Shown: positions 8,624 through 17,660 of the stretch, in pieces
Numbering within the stretch: the first letter of the stretch is position 1
Layout of the letters: each line of letters begins with the position of its first letter
Assembly (NCBI GenBank): GCA_016743945.1
Contig: JADGFI010000023.1
Span: forward strand, 1 to 64,000
Origin: Desulfobacteraceae bacterium
GTDB taxonomy: Bacteria; Desulfobacterota; Desulfobacteria; Desulfobacterales; Desulfobacteraceae
Direction: 5' to 3'
DNA: 64,000 nucleotides
Position numbers and translations under genes: made by a program
The notes under the pieces: model-generated
What the model was told of the DNA's origin: nothing
Seen by the model: only the letters and a program-made list of their open reading frames with translations
Databases searched by the model: none

Positions 8624-9220
8624 TTAAAAATATTGTCCAGCCAGGAAAACAACGGAGTTCTGACCCCGGTTGGAGGACCCTAACCCACCATTTGAGATAT
8701 GGTGGAATCTGACCCCGAAAAACCAGGGTGCTGCATTTTTTCGTTTTATTTCCATGCCCAGGCCTGCCTGGGGATTAAAATTAAATCGGTACTCCTGGCC
8801 ACTCACCCGGTAATCCGTATAAATAAGCCCCACCCCGGCTTCCACATAGGGTTTTATGGAACCTGTCTCAAAACGGCTCAAATAGTAAAGTGCCAGCACT
8901 GCTGCACCGGTATTCAAGCGGATATCACTATTATCCAGGCGAGAGGCACCAAGGCTTCCTTCCATTTTGAATCTTAATGCGGCAGGTGCTTTGTGGGGCC
9001 AAATCTGATCATAATCATATAATTTAATAAAGGTTGCCTGGGAAAACCAGATATTAACACAGGGATCGTAGGTGTATCCCAGGTTCAGGGACAGCCCCGT
9101 CATGGGTGGGATGGGTGCTGTCTTTTCCTGGGCAAATCCGGGATCCGCCCAAAAAACCAGAAGAACGCCCAAGGCCAAGAACAGACCTATCTTCTGATTT
9201 CTAACAAGACTGCCCATCAT
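8624..9220 (-). CDS. PagL-like lipid A 3-O-deacylase / acyloxyacyl hydrolase
   Basis: A 198-residue outer membrane beta-barrel candidate: signal peptide (ending near GFAQ), alternating hydrophobic strands and a C-terminal aromatic residue. The PagL-family motif HHISNGG near the end puts the catalytic His at about 174 and Ser at about 176. The family removes the 3-O-linked acyl chain from lipid A. The gene overlaps the upstream ketosynthase-like gene by 4 bases, so the two are co-translated. That is unusual company for PagL and suggests outer-leaflet lipid remodelling linked to the polyene product. At the position where I expect the third catalytic residue (Glu) I see Asn, so activity is uncertain. 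Confidence 0.7.
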   Translation of the reverse strand: MMGSLVRNQKIGLFLALGVLLVFWADPGFAQEKTAPIPPMTGLSLNLGYTYDPCVNIWFSQATFIKLYDYDQIWPHKAPAALRFKMEGSLGASRLDNSDIRLNTGAAVLALYYLSRFETGSIKPYVEAGVGLIYTDYRVSGQEYRFNFNPQAGLGMEIKRKNAAPWFFGVRFHHISNGGLGSSNRGQNSVVFLAGQYF

Positions 9221-10167
9221 TTATTGCTCCCATCAGCCGGGGTAATCATCAATTTTCCCCAGACGCCGTTTTGACCCCGTTTTATGCAGCAGGTTCTTTG
9301 GTTTCCCTCCAGAGCATATGCGGCATCCATGCTGCTGTCCGTGGGTGAAAAGCCATGCCTGCGCACCTTAAGTTCCCTGTCATGTCCCACCCTCAATTGC
9401 CCTGGTCCGGCATGACAGCTATCAGTGGAGGAAGGCGTAAATATGATATCCACATCCAAGGGAATCTCCATATTCCGTGACTGCCCCATGTTGATCTGAT
9501 CTATATACCCATATCTGGGCCGGGTATGGGTTTCCCGACTCACCAGAAAAAAAGCAGCACCTTCGCCAAAGGAATAGGGAATTTTCTTGAGGGGTCTGGA
9601 AAATTCGTTGATACAATACCCCATCACGTTACAATAGGTGTCTGCTGTTCCGACTAAAACTGCATCGGTCTTCCGGGTTTCAAGCCATGATCCTGCGGTG
9701 ATAAGCGCTGAAAAAAAGGACATGTCCAGCTGGCTTACCGTAAGGCTGGGGCCTTTTATGTTGTAACAGATGGAAATATGGGCGGCGGCGGCGTTGTGAA
9801 CGGAATTGGAAAAATGGGTGGGAAAGGCCAGTTTATCCCCTTTTTCAATATAGGAATCCAAAAATGAGAAGGTGGAGGAGAGCGCACCATAGCCTGTTGC
9901 CAGTATCAACCCGGTTTTTTGGGGGGCGAACAAAGAGGGGTCCACACCCTCCATGGCCCGACCACAGGCCAGTAAGGCCATTCTCGAGTAGTGATCAATT
10001 CGCCGCAATTTTCCCTTGGGCACAAAATCGGTCACAGAGGAGGTGTCTGCTGTGAATACAGGATTTTCTCCTGCCCCGGGACTTGCCGGATCATCCAGGA
10101 AAGAATCCTTCCCATAACTTACATCCATCCTCCTGGAACAAGAATCAAAGGCATGGATCCTTCCCAT
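9217..10167 (-). CDS. ketosynthase-like protein lacking the active-site Cys (chain-length-factor type)
   Basis: A 316-residue beta-ketoacyl synthase N-terminal-like protein. Where active ketosynthases have ACAS this one has SQLD, with Gln at the cysteine position, the same swap known in chain length factors of type II polyketide synthases. The downstream HGTGT and GHT histidine motifs are also absent. Such subunits pair with an active ketosynthase and shape chain length. The ATG at 10167 is used here, but the homologous reading (KLAVHGMGRI) extends upstream to a CTG at 10188, so a non-AUG start just after the ACP stop is possible. It lies 23 bases after the ACP gene. Confidence 0.75.
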   Translation of the reverse strand: MGRIHAFDSCSRRMDVSYGKDSFLDDPASPGAGENPVFTADTSSVTDFVPKGKLRRIDHYSRMALLACGRAMEGVDPSLFAPQKTGLILATGYGALSSTFSFLDSYIEKGDKLAFPTHFSNSVHNAAAAHISICYNIKGPSLTVSQLDMSFFSALITAGSWLETRKTDAVLVGTADTYCNVMGYCINEFSRPLKKIPYSFGEGAAFFLVSRETHTRPRYGYIDQINMGQSRNMEIPLDVDIIFTPSSTDSCHAGPGQLRVGHDRELKVRRHGFSPTDSSMDAAYALEGNQRTCCIKRGQNGVWGKLMITPADGSNK

Positions 10168-10190
10168 GCCATGTACCGCAAGCTTCAGGG

Positions 10191-10463
10191 CTAAACCTCT
10201 TTGTCCGTAGGTTTGTCCTGCCTTGCCCGGACAAATTGGGCCAGGGTATTTATGGACTGCAATGCCGGCCGGCCCTCTTCAATATTCGTGATTTCAACCC
10301 CGAAATAGACCTGAAGCTGGACCACCAATTCCACGGCATCAAGGGAATCAAGCCCCAGTCCTTCCCCGAACAAGGGGGTATCATCTTCGATTTCTTCCGG
10401 GGTAAGGTCTTCGATCTGAAGCTCCTCAATAATCATTTCCTTGAGTTTATATTTTAAATCCAT
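10191..10463 (-). CDS. acyl carrier protein
   Basis: A 90-residue acidic ACP with the phosphopantetheine serine in GLGLDSLDAVELV. I start it at the ATG at 10463, which has AGGAAG just upstream, and not at the longer in-frame ATG at 10517. It heads the reverse-strand block of the polyene cluster. The C-terminal tail (QDKPTDKEV) is slightly longer than usual. Confidence 0.87.
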   Translation of the reverse strand: MDLKYKLKEMIIEELQIEDLTPEEIEDDTPLFGEGLGLDSLDAVELVVQLQVYFGVEITNIEEGRPALQSINTLAQFVRARQDKPTDKEV

Positions 10464-10654
10464 TTCTTCCTTTAAATGCCTTGTCCGTTGCCCGGATATG
10501 TAAATCAAATCAGGCAACCCTGGTTATTAGATCGACCGTTTCTACGATTATCCTTTTCAAAAAACGCCACCATACCATTTAATTTTTTCTCTATCAATAC
10601 ATATGGGCGCGTCTAAAAATAAAAACCACTGCCCTTGTCCCAAACAACTAATAC

Positions 10655-10683
10655 TTGACTTGAAAACCGTCCATGGATACAAA
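10655..10683 (+). promoter_or_regulatory. candidate sigma-70 promoter for the HEAT-like gene
   Basis: TTGACT (10655-10660) and TACAAA (10678-10683) are separated by 17 bases, about 60 bases upstream of the ATG at 10746. It lies in the divergent gap between the reverse ACP block and the forward operon. Assignment is by pattern only. Confidence 0.45.
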
Positions 10684-10745
10684 GAGTTTTGGGAGTAAAA
10701 TAATTCTATTTTTTTAAAAATTAAAAAATGACAAAGGAGACAGAT

Positions 10746-11159
10746 ATGAACGCCACTACTTTTAACTTCAAAAAAATCTTTTTTTCCCTTTGCATCGCAG
10801 GAATTCTTTTGTTCAGTATGCCGATATCTGCAGCGGCGGATCAGACATCAAAGGTAAAAACCTATATTGCCCAGCTAGAATCAGGTTCGGTCAAAACCAG
10901 AACCGACGCTGCAAAACGAATCACACGATCCCATCTCACCGATCCTTCCCTTTTCGACAAGGTGGAACAAGTTCTCCTGGATGGATACACCCAGAATATG
11001 AGCAACCGCCACCATGTGGATGAGATGGCCTGGATGTGCAAAGCGCTGGCATCGTCTGGAATGACAAAATACAAACCCACGTTGACAGAGGTCCTTGATA
11101 AAAGCACCAATAGAAAATTAAAAAAATATGCCAAACAAAGCCTTGAACAATTATATTAA
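10746..11159 (+). CDS. small secreted HEAT-like repeat protein
   Basis: About 137 residues from the ATG at 10746, preceded by AAGGAG; an earlier ATG at 10728 encodes that ribosome binding site and is unlikely. A signal peptide (hydrophobic core LCIAGILLFSMPI, cleavage near SAAA-DQ) is followed by helical repeats resembling HEAT units, with basic charge (ends KKYAKQSLEQLY). It sits between the two halves of the polyene cluster with its own likely promoter. No catalytic residue is evident. A periplasmic scaffold role is a guess. Confidence 0.6.
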   Translation: MNATTFNFKKIFFSLCIAGILLFSMPISAAADQTSKVKTYIAQLESGSVKTRTDAAKRITRSHLTDPSLFDKVEQVLLDGYTQNMSNRHHVDEMAWMCKALASSGMTKYKPTLTEVLDKSTNRKLKKYAKQSLEQLY

Positions 11160-11210
11160 TAATGCCCTGATAAAGACCGCCCCGGAAAAATCATTGTCCT
11201 TTTTTATGTC

Positions 11211-11240
11211 TTGACGAAGGCTCGCTTTTTTTTGTAATAC
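11211..11240 (+). promoter_or_regulatory. candidate promoter of the main polyene operon
   Basis: TTGACG (11211-11216) and TAATAC (11235-11240) are separated by 18 bases, about 40 bases before the ligase ATG. No other convincing promoter was noticed between here and 32336, and the genes overlap or nearly touch, so this may drive the whole 21-kb run. Confidence 0.5.
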
Positions 11241-11280
11241 GGTTAGGCGAATCCACCGAGGATATTAAATTAAGGGACAA

Positions 11281-12630
11281 ATGAATAAACTGACAAAAGC
11301 GCAGGGGGAAACCTATCCCCTACTGGTGAACTGTGTTGCCCAAAAATATGCCGGCCTGCAATTTGCGAATCCGGCAGAAATTCTGGCAGTCCAGAACCGG
11401 CTGTTTTTACAGCATCTGGAATATACCCTGGCACACTCCCCTTTTTACAAAGAGGTGTATGCCCGGGAAAAGATTGATATTTCCCAAATTAAAGACCTCT
11501 CCCACATCGGCCAACTGCCGCTTACCCAGAAGGAAGATCTTTTGCGGTCCGAGGCTCTGCTGTGTGTGGATAAAAAAGAAATTGTGGATATCTGCCTCAC
11601 ATCGGCCACCTCAAGTGCCACCCCCACCCTGATTCCCCAGACATCCATGGATCTGTCCCGCCTTGCCTATAACGAAGAGCTGGCCATTGCCATGACCGGT
11701 GTCAACGAAACAGACACCCTCCTGGTTTGTGCAGCCCTGGACCGGTGTTTCATGGCGGGAATGGCATATTTTTTTGGGGGGATAAAACTTTCGGCAAGCA
11801 TGGTCAGGGCAGGATCTGGAAGCGCTGCCCAGCACTGGGAGCTGATCAAGCTCACATCAGCCACCGTAATTGTGGGGGTGCCCTCCCTGATCTATAAAAT
11901 TGGACAATATGCACTGACAAATCATGAAGATCCAAAGGGGTGCAGTGTTAAAAAACTCATTGCCATTGGCGAGCCCACAAAAGATGAAACCCTGAGCCTG
12001 CTTCCCATTGCCCGGGAACTTGAGGCCATGTGGGGTGCAAAGATATATTCCACCTATGCCTCTTCGGAAATGGCCACCACCTTTTGCGAATGTGAGGCCA
12101 GAAAAGGCGGTCACACACGACCGGAACTCATTGTTGTGGAGATCCTAGGAGAAGACGACCAACCGGTAATGCCTGGTGAGAAAGGAGAGGTGGTGGTCAC
12201 GCCTCTGGGGATCACGGGAATGCCCCTGATACGGTTCAAAACCGGGGATATTTCCTACCTGATCCAGGGCAAATGTGCCTGTAAAAGAACCACCCAGCGT
12301 CTGGCCCCTGTCCTGGGACGAAAAAATCAAATGCTCAAATACAAAGGCACCACCGTATATCCCAATGCCATTCTTGCAGCCCTTGAAGGGGATGAACGAT
12401 TTCATGGCGGCTATATCGAGGCTGCAAAAAACGGTGACGGGACAGACCGGATCACCCTTTATGCTGCCCTCACCCATGAAGATGAATCTGACGCATGGAT
12501 CAAAGAAGTCTTGCAGGCAAAACTGCGGGTCGTCCCTGAAATCAAGCGAATCACCAGGCAGGATGCAGACAAAAAGGTCTATCAGTTTGATAAAAAACGT
12601 AAGCGGCTAACCTTTTTTGATCTAAGATAA
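11281..12630 (+). CDS. PaaK-like adenylate-forming aryl ligase
   Basis: A 449-residue protein of the phenylacetate-CoA ligase (PaaK) type of the ANL superfamily. Seen: LTSATSSATPT (weak P-loop, about residues 103-113), YASSEMATT (adenine-binding block, about 259-267), FKTGDIS (about 319-325) and a C-terminal domain with KYKGTTVYP. It would activate an aryl acid with ATP and load it on CoA or an ACP. Position directly before the aromatic lyase points to cinnamate or coumarate as substrate, as in flexirubin and aryl polyene pathways. AAGGGA precedes the ATG. Confidence 0.82.
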   Translation: MNKLTKAQGETYPLLVNCVAQKYAGLQFANPAEILAVQNRLFLQHLEYTLAHSPFYKEVYAREKIDISQIKDLSHIGQLPLTQKEDLLRSEALLCVDKKEIVDICLTSATSSATPTLIPQTSMDLSRLAYNEELAIAMTGVNETDTLLVCAALDRCFMAGMAYFFGGIKLSASMVRAGSGSAAQHWELIKLTSATVIVGVPSLIYKIGQYALTNHEDPKGCSVKKLIAIGEPTKDETLSLLPIARELEAMWGAKIYSTYASSEMATTFCECEARKGGHTRPELIVVEILGEDDQPVMPGEKGEVVVTPLGITGMPLIRFKTGDISYLIQGKCACKRTTQRLAPVLGRKNQMLKYKGTTVYPNAILAALEGDERFHGGYIEAAKNGDGTDRITLYAALTHEDESDAWIKEVLQAKLRVVPEIKRITRQDADKKVYQFDKKRKRLTFFDLR

Positions 12631-12662
12631 TTAGAGATGGCTTTTTAAGGGGTAAATAAAAC

Positions 12663-14273
12663 ATGACAAACACGTCCACGGTTATTCTCACAGGGAATGA
12701 CCTTCGTTATAAAGAGATTGTTGCCATTGGCATTGGGGATAAAAAAGTAGCCCTGGATGGAGACGCCATTGAACGATGCCGGGCATCCAGAGCGTTTCTT
12801 GAAGAGGCCATTAAAGCAAAAAAAATCATATACGGGGTCAACACCTCCTTTGGCCCCATGTGCAACAAGATCATCAACGACAATGAGATTGAAACTCTCC
12901 AGACCAATCTTATTATCAGCCATGCCGCAGGGCTTGGTGCCCCGATTTTACCCTATATTGCCCTGGGCATCCTTGCCATTCGCTTGAACACCCTGGCAAA
13001 AGGCAACTCCGGTGTAAGGATCGCGCTCCTGGAGCTGATGCGCGACATGATCAACAAAGAGATTGCCCCCTATATTCCCGAATGCGGCAGCGTAGGGGCC
13101 TCGGGGGATTTAATTCATTTGGCCCACATGTCCCTTGCCATTATCGGCAGGGGACAGGTGTATTATAAACGACAGCTTATGCCGGCAAAACAGGCCTTTG
13201 AAAAAGCAGGGTTACGCCCCCTTAAGCTCAGCTATAAGGAAGGACTCGCCCTGATGAACGGCACCGCCGCCATGACAGGAATAGCTGCCTTTACCCTTTT
13301 TGGTGCCAATAAGCTGTTGAACATTGCCTGTGTCAATGCCGCCTTTGCCATAGAAATCTTCGGGGGCATTGATGATGCCTTTGACATGGACCTGCATATG
13401 ATAAAGCCCCACCCCGGCCAGATTGCTGTGTCGAAAAGAATTAAAAGCTTATACCGGGGAACGGGCAACATCACCAGAAGAGAAGAGATGCACCAGCGGA
13501 TCAGGAATCAGAATGACCGGGATATCCCGGTCTTTGAAACCGACATCAATGTCCAGGATGTCTACTCCATAAGGTGTACTCCCCAGATTCTGGCACCGGT
13601 TAAAGAAGCCCTGGACCAGGCAATTGCAACCGTTGAAATTGAAGCCAACTCCACCAATGACAATCCCATTATTATTGCGAAAAAGAAAAAAATCATCCAC
13701 GGCGGAAACTTCCACGGCCAGAGCATCAGCTTTGCCATGGACAGCCTGTGTATTGCCATGTCAACCCTTTGCAATTTGTCGGAAAGACGGACCAACAAGC
13801 TTTTAGACAAAAATTTAAACGAAGGACTTCCCGAGCACCTCATTCCCGGGGAATTGGGCCTGACCATGGGTTTTATGGGTGCCCAATACCTTGCCACCTC
13901 CACCACAGCGGAAAACAGGAACCTGGCAAACCCCATGAGTATCAATTCCATTTCCTGCAATGCCACCAACCAGGATGTGGTCAGCATGGGAACCGTGGCT
14001 GCCAGAAAGGCCTTCCGTCTGGTCAGCAACGCCAAGCATATCATCACCCTGGAAATTTTGGCAGACCTCCAGGCCCTTTCCTTTCGAAACGCAGACAAAC
14101 TGGGCAGAGGAACAGGGGAAATCTATAAAATCCTAAACAAAGAGTTTAAGGTATATGACAACACCACCATCTTCCATGACAGCCTGGTAACCTTTCGTAA
14201 ACTGCTTTTTTCAAGCCAACTTTTTGATGACCTCTCCATTTATAATGGGGCCACTTATAACCGAGAAAATTAA
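12663..14273 (+). CDS. aromatic amino acid ammonia-lyase (HAL/PAL/TAL family)
   Basis: A 536-residue MIO enzyme. The cofactor triad Ala146-Ser147-Gly148 lies in GSVGASGDLIHLAHM, and the catalytic tyrosine is in IIYGVNTSFGP (about residue 57). It eliminates ammonia from an aromatic amino acid to give an acrylate. The selectivity pair is Ser86-His87, the classic histidase pair, but as I recall the Flavobacterium tyrosine ammonia-lyase of the flexirubin locus also carries SH there, so the pair alone does not decide. Context (aryl ligase, ACPs, ketosynthases) favours tyrosine or phenylalanine. No hut genes are nearby. Confidence 0.85.
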   Translation: MTNTSTVILTGNDLRYKEIVAIGIGDKKVALDGDAIERCRASRAFLEEAIKAKKIIYGVNTSFGPMCNKIINDNEIETLQTNLIISHAAGLGAPILPYIALGILAIRLNTLAKGNSGVRIALLELMRDMINKEIAPYIPECGSVGASGDLIHLAHMSLAIIGRGQVYYKRQLMPAKQAFEKAGLRPLKLSYKEGLALMNGTAAMTGIAAFTLFGANKLLNIACVNAAFAIEIFGGIDDAFDMDLHMIKPHPGQIAVSKRIKSLYRGTGNITRREEMHQRIRNQNDRDIPVFETDINVQDVYSIRCTPQILAPVKEALDQAIATVEIEANSTNDNPIIIAKKKKIIHGGNFHGQSISFAMDSLCIAMSTLCNLSERRTNKLLDKNLNEGLPEHLIPGELGLTMGFMGAQYLATSTTAENRNLANPMSINSISCNATNQDVVSMGTVAARKAFRLVSNAKHIITLEILADLQALSFRNADKLGRGTGEIYKILNKEFKVYDNTTIFHDSLVTFRKLLFSSQLFDDLSIYNGATYNREN

Positions 14274-14285
14274 CCCGCCATCTCC

Positions 14286-15452
14286 ATGAATTTTGCCGCC
14301 ATAAAAATACTGATTGTCATTCCTGTGTATAACCATGGGAAAACCGTTTTAGACGTCATCTTGCGCTGCCAACGCCTGCACAAAGATATTCTTGTCATTG
14401 ACGACGGCAGCCGGGACCTTGCCCCCGATCATTTTAAAACATCCAATGTTCAGGTGATCTTTCACCCGCGAAACCTTGGAAAAGGGGCAGCCCTGATGAC
14501 AGCGGCAAAGGAGGCGGATCGCCAGGGCTATACCCATATGGTGACCATGGATGCCGACCTCCAGCATTTGCCGGAAGATTTTTTATTGTTCAAGCAGGCC
14601 ATTTTACACGATCCCTGTGCCATAATTGTGGGGAAAAGAGATTTTTCAGATCCCGCCATCCCCAGGGCATCCAAATTTGGCAGGTCATTTTCCAATTTCT
14701 GGTTTCGGCTGCAGACCGGCCAGCCCATAGGGGATGCCCAGTCCGGGTTCAGGGCCTATCCTTTATTTGTTCTTTTGGCGCTGAATCTTGCCCAGACCCG
14801 GTATGATTTTGAAATAGAAGTTCTGGTAAAGGCATCCTGGGCCAATGTCCCCATAAGGGATCTTGATATTTGTGTTTATTATCCGCCAAAAGGAGAACGG
14901 ATCAGCCATTTTAAATTATTTGTGGACAATGTAAGGCTCACCCATTTAAATACCAGACTCACCCTTCGTTCCTTTATCCCCTGGCCCCACAAAAAAATTT
15001 TGGAAACAAAAAAGGGCCCAAACTTTTCACTCTTCCACCCGTTAAACTCCATCCGCAGCTTTTTAGCCCATGCGGTATCTCCCTTTGACATGGCCCTGGC
15101 AGGAGCGGTGGGGGTTTTTTTGAGCACCCTTCCCCTTATCGGCATCCATATGCTTTCCATCCTCATGGTAACCGGTTTTTTCAGACTCAATAAAGTGGTG
15201 GCAATTGGTGCAGGCCAGCTTTGCATGCCCCCCTTTGTGCCTGCTCTTTGCATTGAGACGGGATATTTTCTTACCCATGGAGGGACCTTTTTAACCGACA
15301 TCTCATTTGAAACCCTTGGGAACCAATTTGTTGAACGATTTTATGAATACTGCCTGGGCACCCTTATCCTTGCGCCGATTCTGGCTTTTTTTGGCTTTGG
15401 TCTTATTTTTTTAACGGCAACTGCCCTGTCGGGAAAACCGGAGAACCAATGA
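14286..15452 (+). CDS. family 2 glycosyltransferase fused to a DUF2062 membrane domain
   Basis: A 388-residue fusion. Residues 1 to about 230 form a GT-A glycosyltransferase like dolichyl-phosphate mannose synthases: VIPVYNHGKT, VIDDGSRD and MDADLQH (the metal-binding DxD region). The C-terminal part (about 255-385) is a DUF2062-type domain with three to four membrane helices. GT2-DUF2062 proteins are frequent in aryl polyene clusters, where they are thought to modify the lipid or head group. It starts 12 bases after the lyase and overlaps the next gene by 4. Confidence 0.8.
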   Translation: MNFAAIKILIVIPVYNHGKTVLDVILRCQRLHKDILVIDDGSRDLAPDHFKTSNVQVIFHPRNLGKGAALMTAAKEADRQGYTHMVTMDADLQHLPEDFLLFKQAILHDPCAIIVGKRDFSDPAIPRASKFGRSFSNFWFRLQTGQPIGDAQSGFRAYPLFVLLALNLAQTRYDFEIEVLVKASWANVPIRDLDICVYYPPKGERISHFKLFVDNVRLTHLNTRLTLRSFIPWPHKKILETKKGPNFSLFHPLNSIRSFLAHAVSPFDMALAGAVGVFLSTLPLIGIHMLSILMVTGFFRLNKVVAIGAGQLCMPPFVPALCIETGYFLTHGGTFLTDISFETLGNQFVERFYEYCLGTLILAPILAFFGFGLIFLTATALSGKPENQ

Positions 15453-16420
15453 ACCAAAATCCCAAATGGGACAGCAAGCGCCTGGGTTCTCGAATGGGGC
15501 ATCATGTTTTCTACGGCATGATCCGCCTGGGCGGTAAGCGACTGGCAAGGCCCCTGGCCTATTTTTGTTTATACTTTGTTGTTTTTTATTATATTGCATT
15601 TTTCCCTTCGGTTAAACAAAAATGCGCCCCTTACTTGAAAAAACGGTTCCCCGCAGCCAGCCGGTTCAGACAATTTTTCCACCGATATCAATGGGTGCTC
15701 AGCTTAGGGAAGACACTTATAGACCGGGCAATTTTAGGGATACTCGGACCTGGAACCTTTTTGGCATCCTTTGAAAACCAGGAAGAATTCAATGCCATCC
15801 AATCCCTTGATTCAGGGTTTATCATTCTCATGTCCCATGTGGGGTGCTGGCAGTTGGCCATGTCAGCCCTGGCCCATTTGAACCGGCCGGTGAACCTGCT
15901 CATGCTCCAGAACGAACAAGACATTGACAAACATTATTATGAACACGGTAACCAGGAAAAAAAATTTAATATCATCAACCCCGCACAATTTCTTGGCGGC
16001 TCCATTGAAATGCTTTCCGTTCTTAAAAAAGATGAAATTTTGTGCATAATGGGGGACCGAATCTTCGGCAATACAGACCTGTCCCTTAAAATAAATTTTT
16101 TAAACGCAAAGGCCTTTTTTCCCTATAGTGCCTATAAACTGGCCTCCATTTCCCAAAAGCCAATTGTCATTCTCCACTCCTACAAATCAGGGCCAGGCAC
16201 CTATAAAATCACCCTGCCCCGGATCATCCAAATTCCGCCAAAACTGGGGAAAGAGAAAAAAAAAATGGTTCCCTTTATCCAGACCTTTGTTCACTCTCTG
16301 GAAAGCTTTATCCAGGACCATCCGTATCAGTTTTTTAATTTTTATGATATGTGGGAACCAGAAGAATCCTTTGGAAAGCAGGGTGAAAGCAACGATTTAA
16401 AAGGAGAAGGAGATGTTTAG
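15449..16420 (+). CDS. LpxL/HtrB-type lipid acyltransferase
   Basis: A 323-residue protein of the lysophospholipid/lipid A acyltransferase family. It has an N-terminal membrane helix (about 34-50, FCLYFVVFYYIAFF), SHVGCWQLA (about 129-137) in place of the usual HxxxxE/D motif region, and MGDRIFG (about 206-212). Such enzymes transfer an acyl chain from ACP to a glycolipid. In aryl polyene clusters a member of this family is thought to attach the aryl-polyenoyl group to its lipid anchor. It overlaps both neighbours. Confidence 0.75.
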   Translation: MNQNPKWDSKRLGSRMGHHVFYGMIRLGGKRLARPLAYFCLYFVVFYYIAFFPSVKQKCAPYLKKRFPAASRFRQFFHRYQWVLSLGKTLIDRAILGILGPGTFLASFENQEEFNAIQSLDSGFIILMSHVGCWQLAMSALAHLNRPVNLLMLQNEQDIDKHYYEHGNQEKKFNIINPAQFLGGSIEMLSVLKKDEILCIMGDRIFGNTDLSLKINFLNAKAFFPYSAYKLASISQKPIVILHSYKSGPGTYKITLPRIIQIPPKLGKEKKKMVPFIQTFVHSLESFIQDHPYQFFNFYDMWEPEESFGKQGESNDLKGEGDV

Positions 16421-17660
16421 GCAGGTGATGGTAACGGGAATGGGATGTATTTGCGCCCTTGGCACAAGTCTTGACCAGAGCATGAAAAATATGTTTGCCA
16501 ATCTTCGTGCCCCAAAGCCCCCCGGACAATTTTCCACGGATCATCCCGTCCAATACCCTGTTTTCAGTCTTCCAAATTCTCTCGGACCAGACGCCAGAAA
16601 ATCAAGTTCCAGGGAATCAGAGTCCAGAAAATCGGAACCCGTGAACCACTGGGTCTCTAAAAAAAATCAATACCTGACCCTTACGGCCCGCATGGGAATT
16701 GCAGCGGCTGCCCAGGCCCTGGAAGATGCCGGAATCCATCCCAAAGATCTCAGGCACAAACGGGTGGGGGTCTGCATGGGTACCACCGTTGGGTGCGCCC
16801 TGAACAATGATCCCTTTTATATCCAGTATAAACAGGGCAATCGCCCGGGCATGGACCCCATCAAACGATTTTTGGCCTCCAACCCGGCCGACAGTATTGC
16901 AAGAGAGTTCAACCTGGACGGTCCCACACAGACCATTGTCAATGCCTGTGCTTCCGGCACCGATGCCATTGGTGTCGGGGCTTCCTGGCTGGCCGCAGAT
17001 CTGTGTGACCTGGTCATTGCCGGGGGCACCGACGAATTGTGCAAGGTAACCTATAACGGATTTATCTCCCTGATGATCACTGACAACACCCCCTGCAAAC
17101 CCTTTGATGCCAATAGGAAGGGACTAAATCTCGGGGAAGGGGCGGGGGTGGTCGTTCTTGAGCCCATCCACAGAAAATCCCCCCTAAAAGACAGGAACAA
17201 CTGCCGGGTGGCAGGATATGGGTCTGCCTGTGACGCCTATCATTTGACAGCCCCCAAACCCGACGGACAGGGACTGAAAACCGCCATTAACCAAGCCCTT
17301 TTCAACAGCGGCTTTACTCCGGAGGACATCGGATTTATCAATGCCCATGGCACGGGAACCCAGGAAAATGACAAGGTTGAGATGCAGGTCTTTGAGCAGC
17401 TTCTGCCAAGGATTCCTTTTTTTTCCACCAAGGGGTATACCGGCCACACCCTGGGAGCAGCCGGTGCCATTGAAGCCATTTTCACCCTATACAGCCTGAC
17501 CCACCAGGTCATCCCGAAAAGCATGGGATTTTCAACCCAAGATCCAAAAGCAGCCATTTCTCCCATTGAAAACAACCAGGCAGTCTCGTGTAGGGCAGCC
17601 ATGTCCCAGTCCGTTGCCTTTGGAGGGAATAACGCGGTATTGGTCTTTTCCCTCCCATGA
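16413..17660 (+). CDS. beta-ketoacyl-ACP synthase (FabF-like)
   Basis: A 415-residue ketosynthase with a complete Cys-His-His set: VNACASGTDAIG (nucleophile), NAHGTGTQEND and KGYTGHTLGAAG. The GEGAG glycine loop is present. It condenses malonyl-ACP with an acyl or aryl-acyl primer. It is one of four active-type ketosynthases in the operon, and likely partners are the cysteine-less proteins at 9217 and 27488. It overlaps the preceding acyltransferase by 8 bases and the exporter by 4. Confidence 0.88.
   Translation: MFRQVMVTGMGCICALGTSLDQSMKNMFANLRAPKPPGQFSTDHPVQYPVFSLPNSLGPDARKSSSRESESRKSEPVNHWVSKKNQYLTLTARMGIAAAAQALEDAGIHPKDLRHKRVGVCMGTTVGCALNNDPFYIQYKQGNRPGMDPIKRFLASNPADSIAREFNLDGPTQTIVNACASGTDAIGVGASWLAADLCDLVIAGGTDELCKVTYNGFISLMITDNTPCKPFDANRKGLNLGEGAGVVVLEPIHRKSPLKDRNNCRVAGYGSACDAYHLTAPKPDGQGLKTAINQALFNSGFTPEDIGFINAHGTGTQENDKVEMQVFEQLLPRIPFFSTKGYTGHTLGAAGAIEAIFTLYSLTHQVIPKSMGFSTQDPKAAISPIENNQAVSCRAAMSQSVAFGGNNAVLVFSLP

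Noticed and set aside
10464..10517. N-terminal extension of the ACP to an ATG at 10517
   Set aside because: AGGAAG stands right before the ATG at 10463, and the extra residues are not ACP-like.
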